From the NCBI GenBank assembly GCA_020055645.1, contig CM034546.1:75020001-75084000 (forward strand): a stretch of 64,000 nucleotides of DNA. Direction: 5' to 3'. The stretch comes from Tomocerus qinae. Taxonomy: Eukaryota > Arthropoda > Collembola > Entomobryomorpha > Tomoceridae. The notes under the pieces are model-generated. The model was not told where the DNA came from. It made no database searches and was given only the letters and a program-made list of their open reading frames with translations. Position 1 is the stretch's first letter; each line of letters opens with the position of its first letter. Below, piece after piece: positions 51,729-62,589 of the stretch. Both the position numbers and the translations under genes were made by a program.

Positions 51729-52251
51729 TAATCTGATTGCCTCCAATGCTGCTAAACCTAATATAAGACAGCTTAAAGGCGTTCACCCACACAACACACT
51801 TCTCGCAGCAAGCGTCTAGCTTCAAGCAGCTAGCAGGTTTTTCCAATTCTGCTGCTGCATGATCCCACCTAAAAAATGCGTAATTACATACACTATTAGT
51901 ACGCGCCAGAAAGAAGCAGCAGAAAGCTAGATGGTAGCTGCAAGCTGCGTCTTCAAGTAGGTGGGATCACCCAACGCGGAAAATTCTTGAGTCGACTCAC
52001 CACCACCACATAACTGTGTTTGCTGATGTGATAATCCAATTGTGCACGATTTATCAGTAATTATTATTGCGGTTGACATTCCCTATCTCTTTACTCGTCA
52101 TTGTTCAGTAAGTCAAAGTTTTCGTCAATGAATATATGTTAGATAATAAGCATTTATTTATTTATATTTTTTTCTTAGAACGCGACAGAAGATCTTGTAG
52201 TAGAATCTAAAGACAGTCTGTATAATTAGGGATAAGGAAGAAGAGAGAAAA

Positions 52252-53450
52252 ATGGGTAAGTTATAATTATTTGAGTCGACTCGATCAATTGTGAAAGCGA
52301 TAATTGCGATTATAATTAATATTTACAGCATCCTCCACTCAATGTGGAAACTGTGGAAGCACAGATGGCCATTTACGTTCCAGCTGTCCTTACCCAAAAA
52401 GGGATTCTTTGGATCATTGGCATGCTGCGAAGAAACAATTTCGAAGAGAGCACCCAGAGGAAATCCGGAAGCTACGGGGAAAAAAAGAGGAAAATAAAAG
52501 GTGGCAAGACGAAGGAAAAACTATTCCAGTAAGGAACTTTGTATACTTTCTATAAAATAATTATATTATAAACAGGAACAATAAATATATATAAATAAAA
52601 ATAATAATGTGTATAAATTTTTGTTGTGTCGACACAAAGATATAAAAATTGAATTTCAAATTCTTTTATTTCAGTTCTGCATACTAAATGAAGCAATTAG
52701 CCACATGTTGCAGATTCTGTACGATCTTTCCAATGAATTGGATGTTTTGGGTCGTCCCAAAGAGTGGAAGGAAGTAAACCAAAAGCTCGACAGTCTTTTG
52801 CCACTAATTCGCGAACTGGCCAACAACGGAAAAGGGGTATGTATTTAATCAAACACAATTATTACTTAATATTACAATAACCGTTGTCTAAAACATTTTT
52901 GTTATTGATATAGTTCTTGTTTTATGGCCGCATCAAGAACATTGCAGTTGACGGAGATATTTTTATGTCCAGACTTAGTGATCTGCAGGAAAGGCGGGAC
53001 GTCCTTGTATACCGAGTCAAATCCTTTGTGAATGGGAAACTGGGAAAACTGGCTAGTGTCAATGAAAGGTATTGTACATTTATGTGGGTCGACCCTATCA
53101 TAATTTAGTAATGTCTAATTTATTGATTGTTCTTGCAAATATAGGAATGATCCCATTAGTTTCCTTCGATTTGTGTATGAGAATCATCCACCAAGAGGGC
53201 AATATTCTTTCAATGCAGAAATGCTTAATGGGTCGACCCTGAAGAAATATTTAAAGATGGCTTTGTTGCACTACCATCCGGACAAACAGGCCGGTTTTCA
53301 AGTGGAATGGCAATGCATATGTGAGCTATTATTATATGCTTAATTTTTATAGCTATTCTATTTATTTTATCATCTAATATATTTAATTTCTGTTTACTAG
53401 GTGAAGCTATCAGTCGGTGCCTTACGGTAGCATATAGGCGATTTCAATAG
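52252..53450 (+). CDS. Harbinger-element accessory protein: zinc knuckle plus J-domain-like C-terminus (copy A)
   Basis: Exons 52252-52255, 52329-52528, 52675-52836, 52914-53068, 53145-53320 and 53401-53450 give 248 residues. The first exon is only ATGG. Residues about 7-21 form a CCHC-type knuckle (CGNCGSTDGHLRSSC; five residues rather than four between the second Cys and His), followed by a basic helix (HWHAAKKQFRREHP). Near the C-terminus LKKYLKMALLHYHPDKQ has the HPD motif and preceding helix of a DnaJ J domain, which stimulates Hsp70 ATPase. Compared with copy B, one C is missing before the end, so the frame stops at TAG directly in front of a GGGTCGACCC palindrome and lacks B's last ~17 residues. 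Neighbours suggest a role in transposition, but that is inference. Confidence 0.75.
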
Positions 53451-53816
53451 GGTCGACCCTTTTTGTTGTTTTCCATGACTTTTATTTAGGAATTGATATT
53501 TTGCTTATAAAAAATGTGGAATGGTGAAACTCAATCAGTGTAATTTGTGTTTTATTGCTAAAAATAAAATAAAAGGCTGCTAAAGTTGGATTGAAAGACA
53601 GACAGACAAATGGAACTGATTTATTTGCTCATCATCCGAATTTCCATTAATAGTATCATCAGAAATGACTATAAAATCTAAATATCAGTAGTAGTGAAAT
53701 GAAATATTTTGTACTATCCGCCAACATGTTATAGAAATTGCAATGCCACATTTAAGTATCTGCATCTCTCTTATTTCTGTGCAACGTATTGACCTGGGGT
53801 TCGTCACAGGTCCGCC

Positions 53817-55352
53817 ATGGTAAGGTTATTTTAGTTGATCGAATAGGTTGACAAACATGATTGACATTAAATTTAGTAGGTCGACCTAATAATAATACTT
53901 TAACATGATTTTTAGGTGATGGGGAAGAAAAGAAAACTGCTGACGTTGTTAATGCTAAGAAAAGCAATTACAAAACAGAAAAAACGGAAATACTGGGTGC
54001 ATCCTATTTTTCAAAATCGGCGTATTGATGGTGAACACGTCAAGCTTGACGAAATGCGTAATAAATACCCGGATCGTTTTGCAGCGTATACCCGGATGTC
54101 GCCAAACACATTTATGAAACTGTTATCTCTGGTAGGGTCGTCCCTAATGAAACAAGATACTAACTGGAGAGAAGCTGTACCTGTTCGAATTAGGCTTTAC
54201 GTCATTTTGAGGTAATTCGATTGTAAAAAGGAAAAACTATTATCTAAATGGTTTTCTTTTATGCGTAGGTATCTGGCAACGGGTGACGGTTTCAGGTCAA
54301 TTTCAACGAGCTTTAGTTTAGGCTACACAACAGTTTGGAAAATAGTTCACCAAGGCCTTCCAATAATTTGGAATATTCTTAAGGATGTCTATGTTAAGGT
54401 ACTATAAATCAAATAAAAATATGAGGTCGACCTTCAAGATTAATTTTGAGTATTTATTTTAGTTTCCTTCTACTGATGACTGGGGAAGAATTGTTGATGG
54501 ATTCTACGATAAATGGAATATGCTAAATTGTCTTGGCGCCATCGATGGCAAACATATAGTCATGGAGGCCCCCCCCAATTCCGGATCACTGTATTACAAC
54601 TACAAGGGGACGTTTAGCATTGTTCTTCTTGCCACTTGTGATGCAGAGTATAATTTTACTACAATTGACGTTGGAGGTTACGGCAAACAAAGTGATGGAG
54701 GAATTTTCTCTGGGTCGACCCTAGGGCAAAGGTTAACTGCTGGAACCTTAAACATTTGTGGGCCCCGAAACCTTCCTCTGACCACAACCCCCATGTCATG
54801 TTATTTTGTCGGTGATGAAGCATTTCCTTTATCAGCAAGACTGATGCGTCCATACCCTGGCAGGGGATTGAATACTCAAAAACGAGTGTTTAACTATCGG
54901 TTATCAAGGGCCAGACGATGCATTGAAAATGCTTTTGGCATATTAGCATCACGTTGGCGAATTTTTCGAAGACCAATCGCAGCCGAGCCAAAGCAAGTTG
55001 AGAACATTGTTTTAGGTAAGTTAATGTAATTGGAGCCGTCTCCCTGTCTTTTGGAGCTATAGTAATCTAGTTTTTTATAATAGCTTGCGTCGCCCTACAC
55101 AATTTCTTAAAGAAGGAAGAAATGAACGGTGATCCAACAGAACGCTTCTATAATCCTGTAGGCTTTGGAGACGACTCCATGGAAGCGAATGGTGAATGGC
55201 GAAACGAAAGTCCTCCATCTGGGCTCATCAATGCCAGACCCATATCAGTTTCAGCTCAGGAAAGGGCTTCCAAACAAATGAGGGATAATCTTATGGACTA
55301 TTTGTTAAATCAAGGTGCTGTGGATTGGCAGTGGTCTAAAATAAATGCTTAG
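53817..55352 (+). CDS. PIF/Harbinger (HARBI1-like) DDE transposase, copy A
   Basis: Exons 53817-53819 (just ATG), 53916-54211, 54269-54398, 54463-55015 and 55084-55352 give 416 residues with no frameshift. It opens basic (KKRKLL) with KYWVHPIFQNR, then the helix-turn-helix-like region TRMSPNTFMKLLSLV through GYTTVWKIVH. The catalytic core is present: Asp in GAIDGKH, Asp in VGDEAFPL, Glu in RCIENAFGILASRWRIF. It would cut and rejoin element ends in the nucleus; Harbinger transposases normally need a Myb/MADF-like partner, and such a gene lies just downstream. Palindromes fall in introns 1 and 3 (class III) and in exons (class II, encoding GSS and GST). Probably active or recently so. Confidence 0.87.
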
Positions 55353-55522
55353 GATTTATTATACAGAAAGAGCCTATTCTAAATTGTGTAAAGTTAAATG
55401 TATTGTTGAGTAAACAAACAGAAATTGTAAACTGGCAATAAATGTACATTCTGTAATATAATTTATTAGATATAACATATTACTTAAACTACATTTTTAA
55501 CTACTTGAACTACATTTGCTAT

Positions 55523-56751
55523 CTATACTTTGTTTCTAATTACTGATTGCTGAGTCGACTCATTGGAGGCAGTTTGATTTTCATACGTATGAATGGGGTA
55601 CACAATTTCGTACAACAATGACGAAATTCTTAACATAGCATACTCAGCAGTTTGAAGTGGTACGCTCCTCAATCTATTACATATTGTCATTCCGAAATGG
55701 TAAAACTGGTCCTTAACTTCTTCTGGTTCTTCAAGCAACTTTATTATCTTTTCATTAAGCAGTGCTTCGTTGGAATCCGATTTTCTTTTTCGTACCTATT
55801 CATCCACAAAAACATTATTAAACTCAAATTCTATTGTTAAAGATGTCAATTACTTTTTTAGTTAGGTGTAATTACTCTTCTCGTTGAGGGAGTCGACTCC
55901 TTTCTAGCCTCTTCCTCCTGTAAATAACATCGAGATATTATGATTAAAATATTTGAAATTGTTCATAGCATTTACGATGTATTCAATATAAATGGATGAT
56001 ATTGCTCACATTGAGGTTTGCTTCATCTGCTACTGCATTTTCGGAACTGTCATCAGATGGAATTTGTGGATCTGCGCATTGATTGTCTTCTGTTGGAAAG
56101 TTTGATTGCGTGCTGGAACAGAAATTAAAATAAATTTGGTTGAAACCATTAATATAATAATTTTTACGAACATATTATCTCTCACTTTTCATTCTCCTCA
56201 GTAAAAGACGACAAAACCCTCTCCATTGCGCTGTAGTAGGGCCACGGCTTTTTGTTATTACTTCCGTCTCCACTTTTACCTTTAAGCATTCGCTTTACTT
56301 TGTAATAGTAATCCCGCAGTGTCTTCCATTTTTTTCTGCACCACGTCCCTGTGTCGACACAATATTTTATTATCACATTTATAAACAGCAATAATTAAGT
56401 CCCTGATGCTCTTAAAAATATATTATTGATAACTTTCACACTCACCATCTACATCCTTTCCTAAAACCTTCAATCCAGTGGCAATTTCATTCCAAGCGTC
56501 ACTGATTACATCCCTTTTACTATGCTTTGGATCCCTGGAATTGAAAAGAAACGTGCGTGACTCAACTTTTCTGATCAATTCAAAAGTTGAATTGTCTTCT
56601 TTTCCATCCTCCTGGTCGACCTGGCTTTGGAAATGACCGTCGTTCTCGTCATGTTCATGTGACTATAATTTTAAAAATATATACAGAGGCCATTTTTTAG
56701 AAGTAATAACAATTATTTTAATAAAAATGTTGTCGACACAATTCTCACCAT
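55523..56751 (-). CDS. MADF-BESS DNA-binding accessory protein, copy A
   Basis: Exons 56751-56749 (just ATG), 56662-56446, 56348-56186, 56112-56010, 55917-55876 and 55795-55523 give 266 residues in phase. Residues about 27-125 are a MADF (Myb/SANT-like) domain: FELIRKVESRTFLFN, SDAWNEIATGL, GTWCRKKWKTLRDYYYKVK, KPWPYYSAMERVL. An acidic Ser-rich middle follows. The last exon has a BESS-like helix (QFYHFGMTICNRLRSVP). Such proteins in Harbinger systems bind element ends and import the transposase. Class I palindromes are in frame in the last two exons (KESTPS and NESTQQ) and class IV palindromes are in introns 1 and 2. It converges with the transposase gene, with 170 bp between their stops. Confidence 0.82.
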
Positions 56752-57506
56752 GATTTATCCTCTTGCACAAATCAAAAACCGATGGAATAGCTTGATAAAT
56801 TAGTTTATGACTTGGAAAACGCGATATACAGGCAGTTTCGGCCTGTTCAGAAGAAGCTTCTAGTTTTTTGTCGGCGCGTAAAAGTTTTTCGCCGCTTGAG
56901 CAGAAAAAGTCGCAGTGGAATCACTCGCGCGTTTTTACGCTTTCTCGAAATAAACATCGACCGAAAGAGAAAAAAAGCGGCAGCAAAAAAAATGCTGCCG
57001 CTGCAAACTGCTGGTCCAGTGTAATCAGATTTGCTGCGTGCAGCTTGCTGCTTTCGGCGTGAAGCGTGTCAATGGAATTAGCCCTTAAAGCCTTTCACGC
57101 ATATAACTCGCTTCCTACAGCAAGCTTCTTGCTTTTTCCATCGTGCGTTTTCTCCGCTAACTGTCGCTGTGTGATCCCACTTAAAAAACTGCGTGATTGC
57201 ATAAAATTTAAGTTTGCGCCAGAAAGAAGCAGCAGAAAGCTAGATAGTAGCTGCACACTGCGTCTACGAATAGGTGGGATCACCCAACGCGGCAAGCTGC
57301 TACCGAAATTATTGTGTCGACACAGCTGTTCTAGTTTTTGATCATTCCATCCATTGCCGTCCAACTCAATATAGTTCTCCGGCTTTAAAGAGCCATTAAA
57401 TATTAAGTAATTCTGATTTTAATTACAATAGACGCGCACATCGGCCGCTTTTTGTAGGTAAACAGCAAGCTGGTCATCGGTAGAGTATTCTGAGGAGGGT
57501 AATAAA

Positions 57507-58747
57507 ATGGGTAAGTAAATAATTATTTGAGTCGACTCAATCAGCTATGATACCGAATCATTATATCCCTAATTAATATTTACAGCATCGAGTCAATGTG
57601 GAAACTGTGGAAGTCAAGACGGCCATTTCCGATCCAATTGCCCAAAACCTAAAAATTATTCATTGGAACATTGGCACGCAGCAAAGAAACAATTCCGACG
57701 GGAGCATCCGGACGAAGTGAGAAAATTACGTGAAAGAAAAGAAGAAAACAGAAAGTGGCAAGAGGAGGGAAAGACTATACCCGTAAGAAAATCTATTTAC
57801 ATACAAAATAATCATAAATATATATATATATATATATATAATAAAAAAGTATATTAAGTTCTGCTGTGTCGACACAAAGATATACAAATTGAATTATATA
57901 TTTATTATTTCAGTTCTCCTTATTGAATGCAGCTACATGCAACATGTTGCAAACCTTGTACGATCTTTCACAAGATTTGGACATTTTGGGTCGTCCCATA
58001 GAGTGGGAGGCAGTCAACAACGAACTGGACTCGCTTTTGCCTCTAATCCGAGAAATTGTTAACAATGGGAAAGGGGTATATATTTCAACAAGGTGATTAT
58101 TATTGAATTTAGCAATAATGGTTGTTCAAAATGTTTTTTTGTTGTTCATGCAGTTTTTGTTTCAAAATCGCATCAAGGATATAGTTGATGGAGACATTTT
58201 TGTCTCCAGACTTAATGATCTGCAGGAAAGCAGAGACGAACTTGTGCAGCAAGTAAAGTCTTTCGTCAATGGAAAACTGGGCAATTTGGCGCGTATGCAT
58301 GCAAGGTAATTTTGCAGTTATGTGGGTCGACCCTTAACGTTGGTATAATTAAAGTCTAATGATGTTATTGTCCTTGTAAATATAGGAGAGATCCCGTAAG
58401 CTTCCTTCGCTATGTTTACGAGAACTACCCCCCAAAATGCAAATTCACATTCGATGCTGAGCAGCTCAATGGGTCGTCCCTAAAAAAATATTTATTGAAA
58501 TCTTTGTTGCACTATCATCCTGACAAACAAGCCAATTGCCAAGCAGACTGGAAGTGCATATGTGAGACATTACTATATGCATATAATATATTATGGTCAA
58601 ATTAATTAATAATTCATTTAACAAATATTGCTTTTTTGATTTGTAGGCGAAGCAATCACAAGGTGCCTTACGGATGCATTTTCTCGATTTCCAATAGGGT
58701 CGACCCTCTTTAGCTCGCCTGAGGAAGCGTTTACTGATATCCGATAA
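57507..58747 (+). CDS. Harbinger-element accessory protein: zinc knuckle plus J-domain-like C-terminus (copy B)
   Basis: Exons 57507-57510, 57586-57782, 57914-58075, 58154-58305, 58386-58561 and 58647-58747 give 263 residues with no break, the only gene of copy B that stays open. The knuckle reads CGNCGSQDGHFRSNC; the J-like region reads LKKYLLKSLLHYHPDKQ. The C-terminus runs on past the point where copy A stops, through a class II palindrome read as GSTL, to FTDIR. Intron 1 has a class I palindrome and intron 2 a class IV palindrome, as in copy A. That the HPD helix is kept while flanking residues differ suggests selection on the J-like part. Confidence 0.75.
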
Positions 58748-59059
58748 AATTGATTAATTTGTGTTTAATATATTTATCATTAGTAAATGTATATGAAGTA
58801 TAATTTCTATGCAAAATAAACTACAAGCCTATAAATGGACATGGATCTGATATTTGCCTTGTTTATCATATACATAATATTATCATTAATAGTATCATCA
58901 GATAAAACCTAGATGAAATATTTTATACTATCCGCCACAAAATTTATAGCAAAAATCATTTTACTTTTTGCCTATACCAGATGAAAAGAAAAGCAAATAG
59001 AGTCTCTGCAACCTTTTGACCGGGATTGAAGTTAATAATCACAAGATAACTGGTTCAAT

Positions 59060-60589
59060 ATGGTAATGTATTTTTTGTTGAACAAGTATTTTTGAAACAT
59101 AATTGACATTACAGAGTAGGTCGACCTAATAATAATTATTACGTAGTTACAGGTTAGTGATAAAAAGAGAAAAATTTTAAAGTTGCTTTTGCTGAAACGC
59201 TCAACTACGAAAAACATAAAGCGCAAATACTGGGTCCATCCAATTTTCCAAAATCGAAGTGTTGATGGCGAACACATCAAGCTGGACGAAATGCTTAAAA
59301 AGTACCCGGACCGCTTTGCAGCTTATACCCGGATGTCACCAAACACATTTATGAAGCTGCTGTCTCTAGTAGGGTCGTCCCTAATGAAGAAAGATTCTAA
59401 CTGGAGAAAAAGCTGTACCGGTTCGAATTAGGCTTTACGTTATTTTGAGGTAATTCATTTCTAAGTTCATTTGTTCATTTTAAAATTATTGTATACGAAT
59501 TTCTATTATTTGTAGGTATCTGGCAACCGGTGACAGCTTCAGGTCTATTTCAACCAGCTTTAGCTTGGGCTACACAACCGTTTGGGAAATTGTTCACGAA
59601 GGCCTTCCAGTCATTTGGAAAAAGCTAAAGGATCTCTACGTGAAAGTAATAATCAAATAAAAAATAAGGTCGACCTTATAATAATTTTGAATGTTTATTT
59701 TAGTTCCCTTCGACAGAGGAATGGGGAAAATCGTGGATGGATTCTACGATAAGTGGAACTTCCTAATTGTCTTGGGTCTATCGATGGTAAACATGTAGTA
59801 ATGGAAGCTCCCCCAATTCCGGATCACTGTATTTTAACTACAAAGGAACTTTTAGTATTGTTCTGCTTGCCACGTGTGATGCGGACTACAACTTTACATC
59901 AATAGACGTAGGAGGTTACGGCAAACAAAGTGACGGAGGAATTTTCTCAGGGTCGACCCTAGGACAGAGATTAGCTGCAGGAACTTTAAATACTTGCGGA
60001 CCCCGATATCTTCCTTTAACCACAACGTCTATGCCATGTTGTTTTATCGGTGATGAAGCGTTTCCTTTATCTACAAGGTTGATGCGTCCTTACCCTGGGA
60101 GGGGGTTAAATACTCCGAAGCGAGTATTTAATTATCGTCTTTCCAGAGCAAGACGATGCATTGAAAATGCTTTTGGCATTCTAGCATCACGTTGGCGAAT
60201 CTTTCGGAGACCGATCGCCGCAGAGCCAAAGCAAGTTGAAAACATTGTCTTAGGTAAGCTATACAATTTGAGTCGACTCTCGAATTTTGGAAGGGAATGT
60301 AATCTTACTTTATCTTATAGCTTGTGTTGCGTTACACAATTTCCTGAAGAAGGAAGAAATGAAGCATGGACCTGCTGAACGGTTTTACAATCCTGTTGGG
60401 TACGGAGACGACTCCATGGAAGCAAATGGTGAATGGAGAAATGAACACCCTCCTTCTGGACTTATTGATGCTAGGCCTATATCGGTTGCAGCGCAGGAAA
60501 GGGCTTCCAAGAAAATGAGGGAGGATTTGATGAATTATTTTATGGATGTGGGTGCAGTGGATTGGCAACTGTCTAAAATAAATGCTTAG
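59060..60589 (+). pseudogene. frameshifted PIF/Harbinger transposase, copy B
   Basis: The ATG is again at the very end of exon 1 (59060-59062), followed by exons starting 59153, about 59517, 59704 and 60322. Compared with copy A there is one extra A in the stretch after NW (near 59407) and single-base losses near 59730, 59770 and 59815, so no full protein can be read. The catalytic-region segments (CFIGDEAFPL, RCIENAFGILASRWRIF) and the C-terminal exon are otherwise well kept, which points to recent inactivation. Confidence 0.8.
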
Positions 60590-60765
60590 TATAGCGATGA
60601 AAGCATTTGTGTACAGAAATCATTTAATCTATACTGAGTGTAAAATAAATTGTAAATAACACAAATTGCAACAAAGACGTAAATTTATGTATATTCCTTT
60701 ATACTATTTATTAGATTGTAATTCTTTACACCATATTTTCATACATCTAGTACAGCTTTAAGGAA

Positions 60766-62015
60766 TTATGGATTATTTTGAGTCGACTCATTGGAGAGGT
60801 TGTTTTTCCCAAGTACCCATTGGGTACATTATTTCGTATAACAAGGATGAAATTCTCACCATTGCATACGAAGCAGTTTGTAAGGGTACGTTTCTCAAGC
60901 TGTTACAAATTGTCATACCGAAATGGTAAAACTGGTCTTTTACCTCTTCTGGTTCTTCAAGCACCTTCAGTATCTTTTCATTTAGTACTGCTTCGTTGGC
61001 ATCAGCTTTTCTTTTACAACCTAATCATCCAATAAACAGATATTAGTAAAACAAATGCTAGTTTCAATGAATTTATAAATGTTAATTGCTGATTAGTTTG
61101 CTTACTTTCCTAGTTGATTTAGGAGTCGACTCTATTCTTGCTCCGTCTTCCTGTAAACGACATTTAAATATTATGATTAAATTATCTGCTATTGTAGCCA
61201 TAATTATTGTTTGTATAATATATATGCAATTGGGTGATATTCGTACATGGTAACTTGCTCCATCGACAACCCCATTTCCGGAATTTCCATCAGATGAATT
61301 CTCGGGAACTGAGGATTGATTGTCGTCAACAATGGAGTCGTCTCCCGGAAAGTTTGATTGAGTGCTGGAACAAAATTTAAATACATAGGGTTAAATCCAT
61401 CATTATAATAATTTCGCAAATATTACTTCCCTCTCACTTTTCATTTTCCTCATTACAGGAGGACAACACCCTGTCCATGGCGCTATAGTAGGGCCATGGC
61501 TTTTTTGTTAGCTCCGTCTCCACTTTTACCCTTTAGAATCTTCTTTACTCTATAATAGTAATCTCGTAACGTCTTCCACTTCTTTCTGCAATAGTCTCCT
61601 GTGTCGACACAATATTTTAGTATTGGATACAAATAGTATTTTATAATTAAGTATATTACGTATATTGTAATAATATATTTTACGCTTACCATTCACTTCC
61701 TTTTTTGCAAACTTGAGTCCAGTAGCGACATCATTCCAGGCGTCACTGATCACATCCCGTTTACTATGTCTCGGATCACGACAGTCGTAAATAAAAGGAC
61801 GACTCTCAACCTTTCGGATTAATTCGAAAACTGAATTGTCTCCTTCCTCTTCGTTTCCAAAATCCTGGACGACCTGGCTTTGAAACTGACTGTCGTTGTC
61901 CTCAATTTCGTGTGTCTAGCGATATACAAAAGAAAAAGATGTATATTCTGGTCATTTAGAAATTATAGTTGTTAATAAAACAGTTAATAATTTGTGTCGA
62001 CACAATTCTCACCAT
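60766..62015 (-). pseudogene. frameshifted MADF-BESS protein, copy B
   Basis: The ATG|GT exon at 62015-62013 and the MADF exon (FELIRKVESRPFIYD, SDAWNDVATGL) are intact and continue into DYCRKKWKTLRDYYYRVK. An A-run one base longer than in copy A near 61505 shifts the frame and creates a stop at the KPWPYYSAM position. The last exon also starts with a one-base difference. Class I palindromes at 61123 and 60779 still read as EST in the ancestral frame. It ends near the TAA at 60766. Confidence 0.7.
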
Positions 62016-62589
62016 TCTGATCCTCCTGGAAAATTCAAAAAAGAACGGACGATATGTAGTTGATATGTTGATAATCATAAAAAAGCGACATACAAGCAGT
62101 TTCAGCTTCGTCGGGACAAGCTTCTTGTTTTTTGTCGGCGCGTAAAAACTTTTTGCCGCTTCAGCAGAAACAGTCGCAGTAGAATCACTCACGCGTTTTT
62201 ACGCGTTTCTGCAAAAAACAGCGGCAGTAAAAGAAAAAAAGCTGCAGCACAAAAATATGCTGCCGCAGCTAACTGCCTGTGCTATACAATCACTTTTTCT
62301 GCCTGACGCTTTCATCTTTCATCGCGATGGAGCCCAGTGCGATAACCCCATAAGATTTCTAGATTGAAGGAAAACCAAAAGCAAATTTTCAGAGTGTTTA
62401 CAATAAATAAGTACTGAAAAAATGACAATTCCTAGCCCACAAAACAAAACACTGCGATTATAACTAAACTCGTCATTACTCACTGGCCGCTTAGCGCTTT
62501 TGGCTTCACACAGAAACAATAAAACTGAGAGGCATAGAAGAGAGCAACAGCCATTAGAAATGATACATTAAAATGGGCTGAATTTAGGC

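Larger units (their letters stand above)
51988..56738. promoter_or_regulatory. array of GTCGAC-centred palindromes, element copy A
   Basis: Class I (GAGTCGACTC): 51988-51999, 52273-52282, 55551-55562, 55889-55900, and a degenerate GGAGCCGTCTCC at 55032-55043. Class II (GGGTCGACCC): 53086, 53230, 53450, 54712, and the one-base variant GGGTCGTCCC at 52749 and 54135. Class III (AGGTCGACCT): 53877-53888, 54424-54433; GGTCGACC at 56614. Class IV (TGTGTCGACACA): 52624-52637, 56350-56361; TGTCGACA at 56731. That makes 14 exact GTCGAC cores in under 5 kb, typically spaced about 120-500 bp; base composition predicts roughly one. Some are intronic, some in coding frame. Function is unknown; binding sites for a homodimeric element-encoded or host protein are plausible. 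Confidence 0.85.
51760..57060 (+). mobile_element. PIF/Harbinger-type element, copy A (apparently intact, three genes)
   Basis: Copy A carries a zinc-knuckle/J-domain gene (+), DDE transposase (+) and a MADF-BESS gene (-), converging on the transposase 3' end. Copy B lies directly behind it in the same orientation; the start codons of the first gene are 5255 bp apart. Limits are inferred from where A and B stop being similar, so they are approximate. Near the left end an inverted pair TGATCCCACCT / AGGTGGGATCA (51859-51971) is kept in B. The right end is rich in GCGCGTTTTTACGC and GCGGCAGC/GCTGCCGC hairpins. I could not establish the 3-bp target duplication or exact terminal repeats. Confidence 0.8.
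57313..62005. promoter_or_regulatory. array of GTCGAC-centred palindromes, element copy B
   Basis: Class I: 57527-57540, 60270-60279, 60779-60790, 61123-61132, variant GGAGTCGTCTCC 61334-61345. Class II: 58324, 58697, 59950; variant GGGTCGTCCC at 57988, 58471, 59372. Class III: 59117-59128, 59666-59677; variant GGACGACC at 61867. Class IV: 57313-57324, 57865-57876, 61600-61611, 61992-62005. That is 13 exact cores. Each lies at the same gene position as its counterpart in copy A and is of the same class. Three exceptions: the first site (class IV here, class I in A), the 60270 site (perfect here, degenerate in A), and 61334 (not found in A). Confidence 0.85.
57075..62310 (+). mobile_element. 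PIF/Harbinger-type element, copy B (decaying)
   Basis: Same gene order, intron positions and palindromes as copy A, in direct tandem with it. The first gene is open; the transposase and MADF genes carry frameshifts. The left inverted pair TGATCCCACTT / AGGTGGGATCA (57170-57290) and the right-end GCGCG(T)AAAA and GCTGCCGCAGCT motifs match copy A. Boundaries are approximate; the junction with A lies near 57060. Confidence 0.78.
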
